Assembly (NCBI RefSeq): GCF_020037125.1
Contig: NZ_JAIQDG010000022.1
Location: 124,001 to 188,000 of the forward strand
Length of the DNA stretch: 64,000 nt
Reading direction: 5' to 3'
From: Myxococcus sp. RHSTA-1-4
GTDB lineage: Bacteria > Myxococcota > Myxococcia > Myxococcales > Myxococcaceae
Shown: piece by piece, positions 63,232 to 64,000 of the stretch
Numbering within the stretch: position 1 is the first letter of the stretch
Layout of the letters: the number at the start of each line of letters is the position of its first letter
The notes under the pieces: model-generated
The model's input: the letters and a program-made list of their open reading frames with translations, nothing else
Told to the model about the DNA's origin: nothing
The model's database searches: none
Translations under genes and position numbers: made by a program

Positions 63232-64000
63232 GGCCGCCTCCCAGGACGCGCCGCACCGCCTCGATGATGCGGTCCGGCTGAGGCAGCGCCGCGTCCTCCA
63301 GGTGCTTGGGGTAGGGAATGGGCACCTCCTCCGTGCACACGCGCAGCACGGGCGCGTCCAGCTCGTAGAAGACGTTCTCGGTAATCCGGGCGGAGATTTC
63401 GGCGGACAGGCTGCCGGTGCGCCAGCCCTCGTCGACGATGACGGCGTGCCGGGTGCGCGCCACCGAGCCCAGCACCGTGTCGTCGTCCAGCGGCCGCAGC
63501 GAGCGCAGGTCCACCACCTCCGCCTCCACGCCCTCGCGCGCCAGCGCCTCGGCCGCCGCGAGCGTCTTGAAGAGGCTGCCCCCATAGGTGATGAGCGACA
63601 CGTCCCGGCCCGGCCGCCGGATGGCCGCGTGCTCGATGTCCACCGGGCCCGCGTCCCCGGGCAGCTCGCCCTCCATGGCGTACAGGAGCGCGTGCTCGAA
63701 GATGAGGACCGGGTCCGGTTCCTGGAGCGCGCTCCACAACATGCCGCGCACGTCCTCCAGCGTGGCCGGGGCGAGGATGCGCAGGCCCGGAATGTGCGCG
63801 AACCAGCCCTCGAAGCTGTGTGAGTGCTGTGCGGCCACCTGCCGCCCCGCGCCCGTGGCCAACCGCACGACGAGCGGCACGCTGAGCTGCCCGCCGGACA
63901 TGTGCCGCAGCGTGGCCGCGTTGTTCACCAACTGGTCCAGCGCGAGCAGCCCGAAGTTCACCGTCATGATTTCGACGATGGGCTTCATCCCTCCGAGCGC
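63224..64000 (-). CDS. 2-oxo acid dehydrogenase E1 beta subunit (5' end cut by window edge)
   Basis: 258 residues visible; the frame continues past base 64000, and the true start lies outside. Recognisable transketolase-like E1-beta blocks: [62 protein letters not shown] and a C-terminal domain with [15 protein letters not shown] and [13 protein letters not shown]. With E1-alpha it decarboxylates pyruvate or branched-chain 2-oxo acids with thiamine diphosphate. First visible gene of the operon E1-beta - E2 - ACP - dehydrogenase. Confidence 0.93.
   Translation of the reverse strand, partial: ALGGMKPIVEIMTVNFGLLALDQLVNNAATLRHMSGGQLSVPLVVRLATGAGRQVAAQHSHSFEGWFAHIPGLRILAPATLEDVRGMLWSALQEPDPVLIFEHALLYAMEGELPGDAGPVDIEHAAIRRPGRDVSLITYGGSLFKTLAAAEALAREGVEAEVVDLRSLRPLDDDTVLGSVARTRHAVIVDEGWRTGSLSAEISARITENVFYELDAPVLRVCTEEVPIPYPKHLEDAALPQPDRIIEAVRRVLGGGRG

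Overview
The window is uniformly GC-rich and gene-dense. It looks like a chromosomal segment of a myxobacterium, probably of the Archangium/Cystobacter/Myxococcus group. That placement is inferred from gene content: multi-PAS histidine kinases, ELWxxDGT-repeat lipoproteins, a SpecificRecomb-family membrane protein, a stressosome and a branched-chain keto-acid dehydrogenase operon. I see no rRNA, tRNA, transposase or CRISPR array. No gap between genes exceeds about 265 bp, and both window edges cut a gene.

Layout. 1-6008: a truncated SAM methyltransferase, a PAS/GAF histidine kinase, and a leftward stressosome operon (globin-coupled RsbR, RsbS, RsbT, RsbT-RsbX fusion). 6187-13914: a Cys-rich exported protein, a lipoprotein multicopper oxidase, a 49-aa membrane peptide, a deoxyhypusine-synthase homologue, a SpecificRecomb membrane protein and an acyl-CoA ligase. 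13936-18382: a divergent sulfur island (TauE exporter, rhodanese and persulfide dioxygenase leftward; two YeeE/YedE halves, membrane rhodanese and YeiH carrier rightward). The same 14-bp element lies upstream of each arm. 18504-27117: two P-type cation ATPases flanking a CoA-transferase/GNAT fusion, then a thioredoxin-like/DsbD-like membrane protein.

27340-34873 is the most notable part: a five-gene co-directional block ending in rdrA and rdrB. These are the ATPase and adenosine deaminase of a RADAR anti-phage system. They are preceded by two membrane proteins and a nucleoside 2-deoxyribosyltransferase-like protein that I do not know as a RADAR component. RADAR is thought to act when RdrA and RdrB assemble into a large complex that deaminates adenine nucleotides or RNA adenosines during infection. 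The upstream genes may add membrane and nucleotide-processing arms.

35065-44759: an MBL-rhodanese-rhodanese protein, archease plus RtcB (RNA 3'-phosphate ligation), a leftward SRPBCC/phosphoribosyltransferase/CapA operon, an ELWxxDGT lipoprotein and a PolX DNA polymerase. 44772-54388: an HlyD/FtsX/ABC exporter operon, a LiaF-like membrane protein, a second ELWxxDGT lipoprotein, an FmdB zinc ribbon, Hsp20, a second SRPBCC protein and a zinc alcohol dehydrogenase. 54653-64000: a four-PAS histidine kinase, an unusual fusion of an LPG-synthase-type membrane domain with an MgtA-type ATPase, then a leftward operon of E1-beta (cut by the window edge), E2, an acyl carrier protein and a Leu/Glu-type dehydrogenase.

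Overall this reads as a stress, sulfur and ion-homeostasis neighbourhood with a RADAR defence block set inside it.
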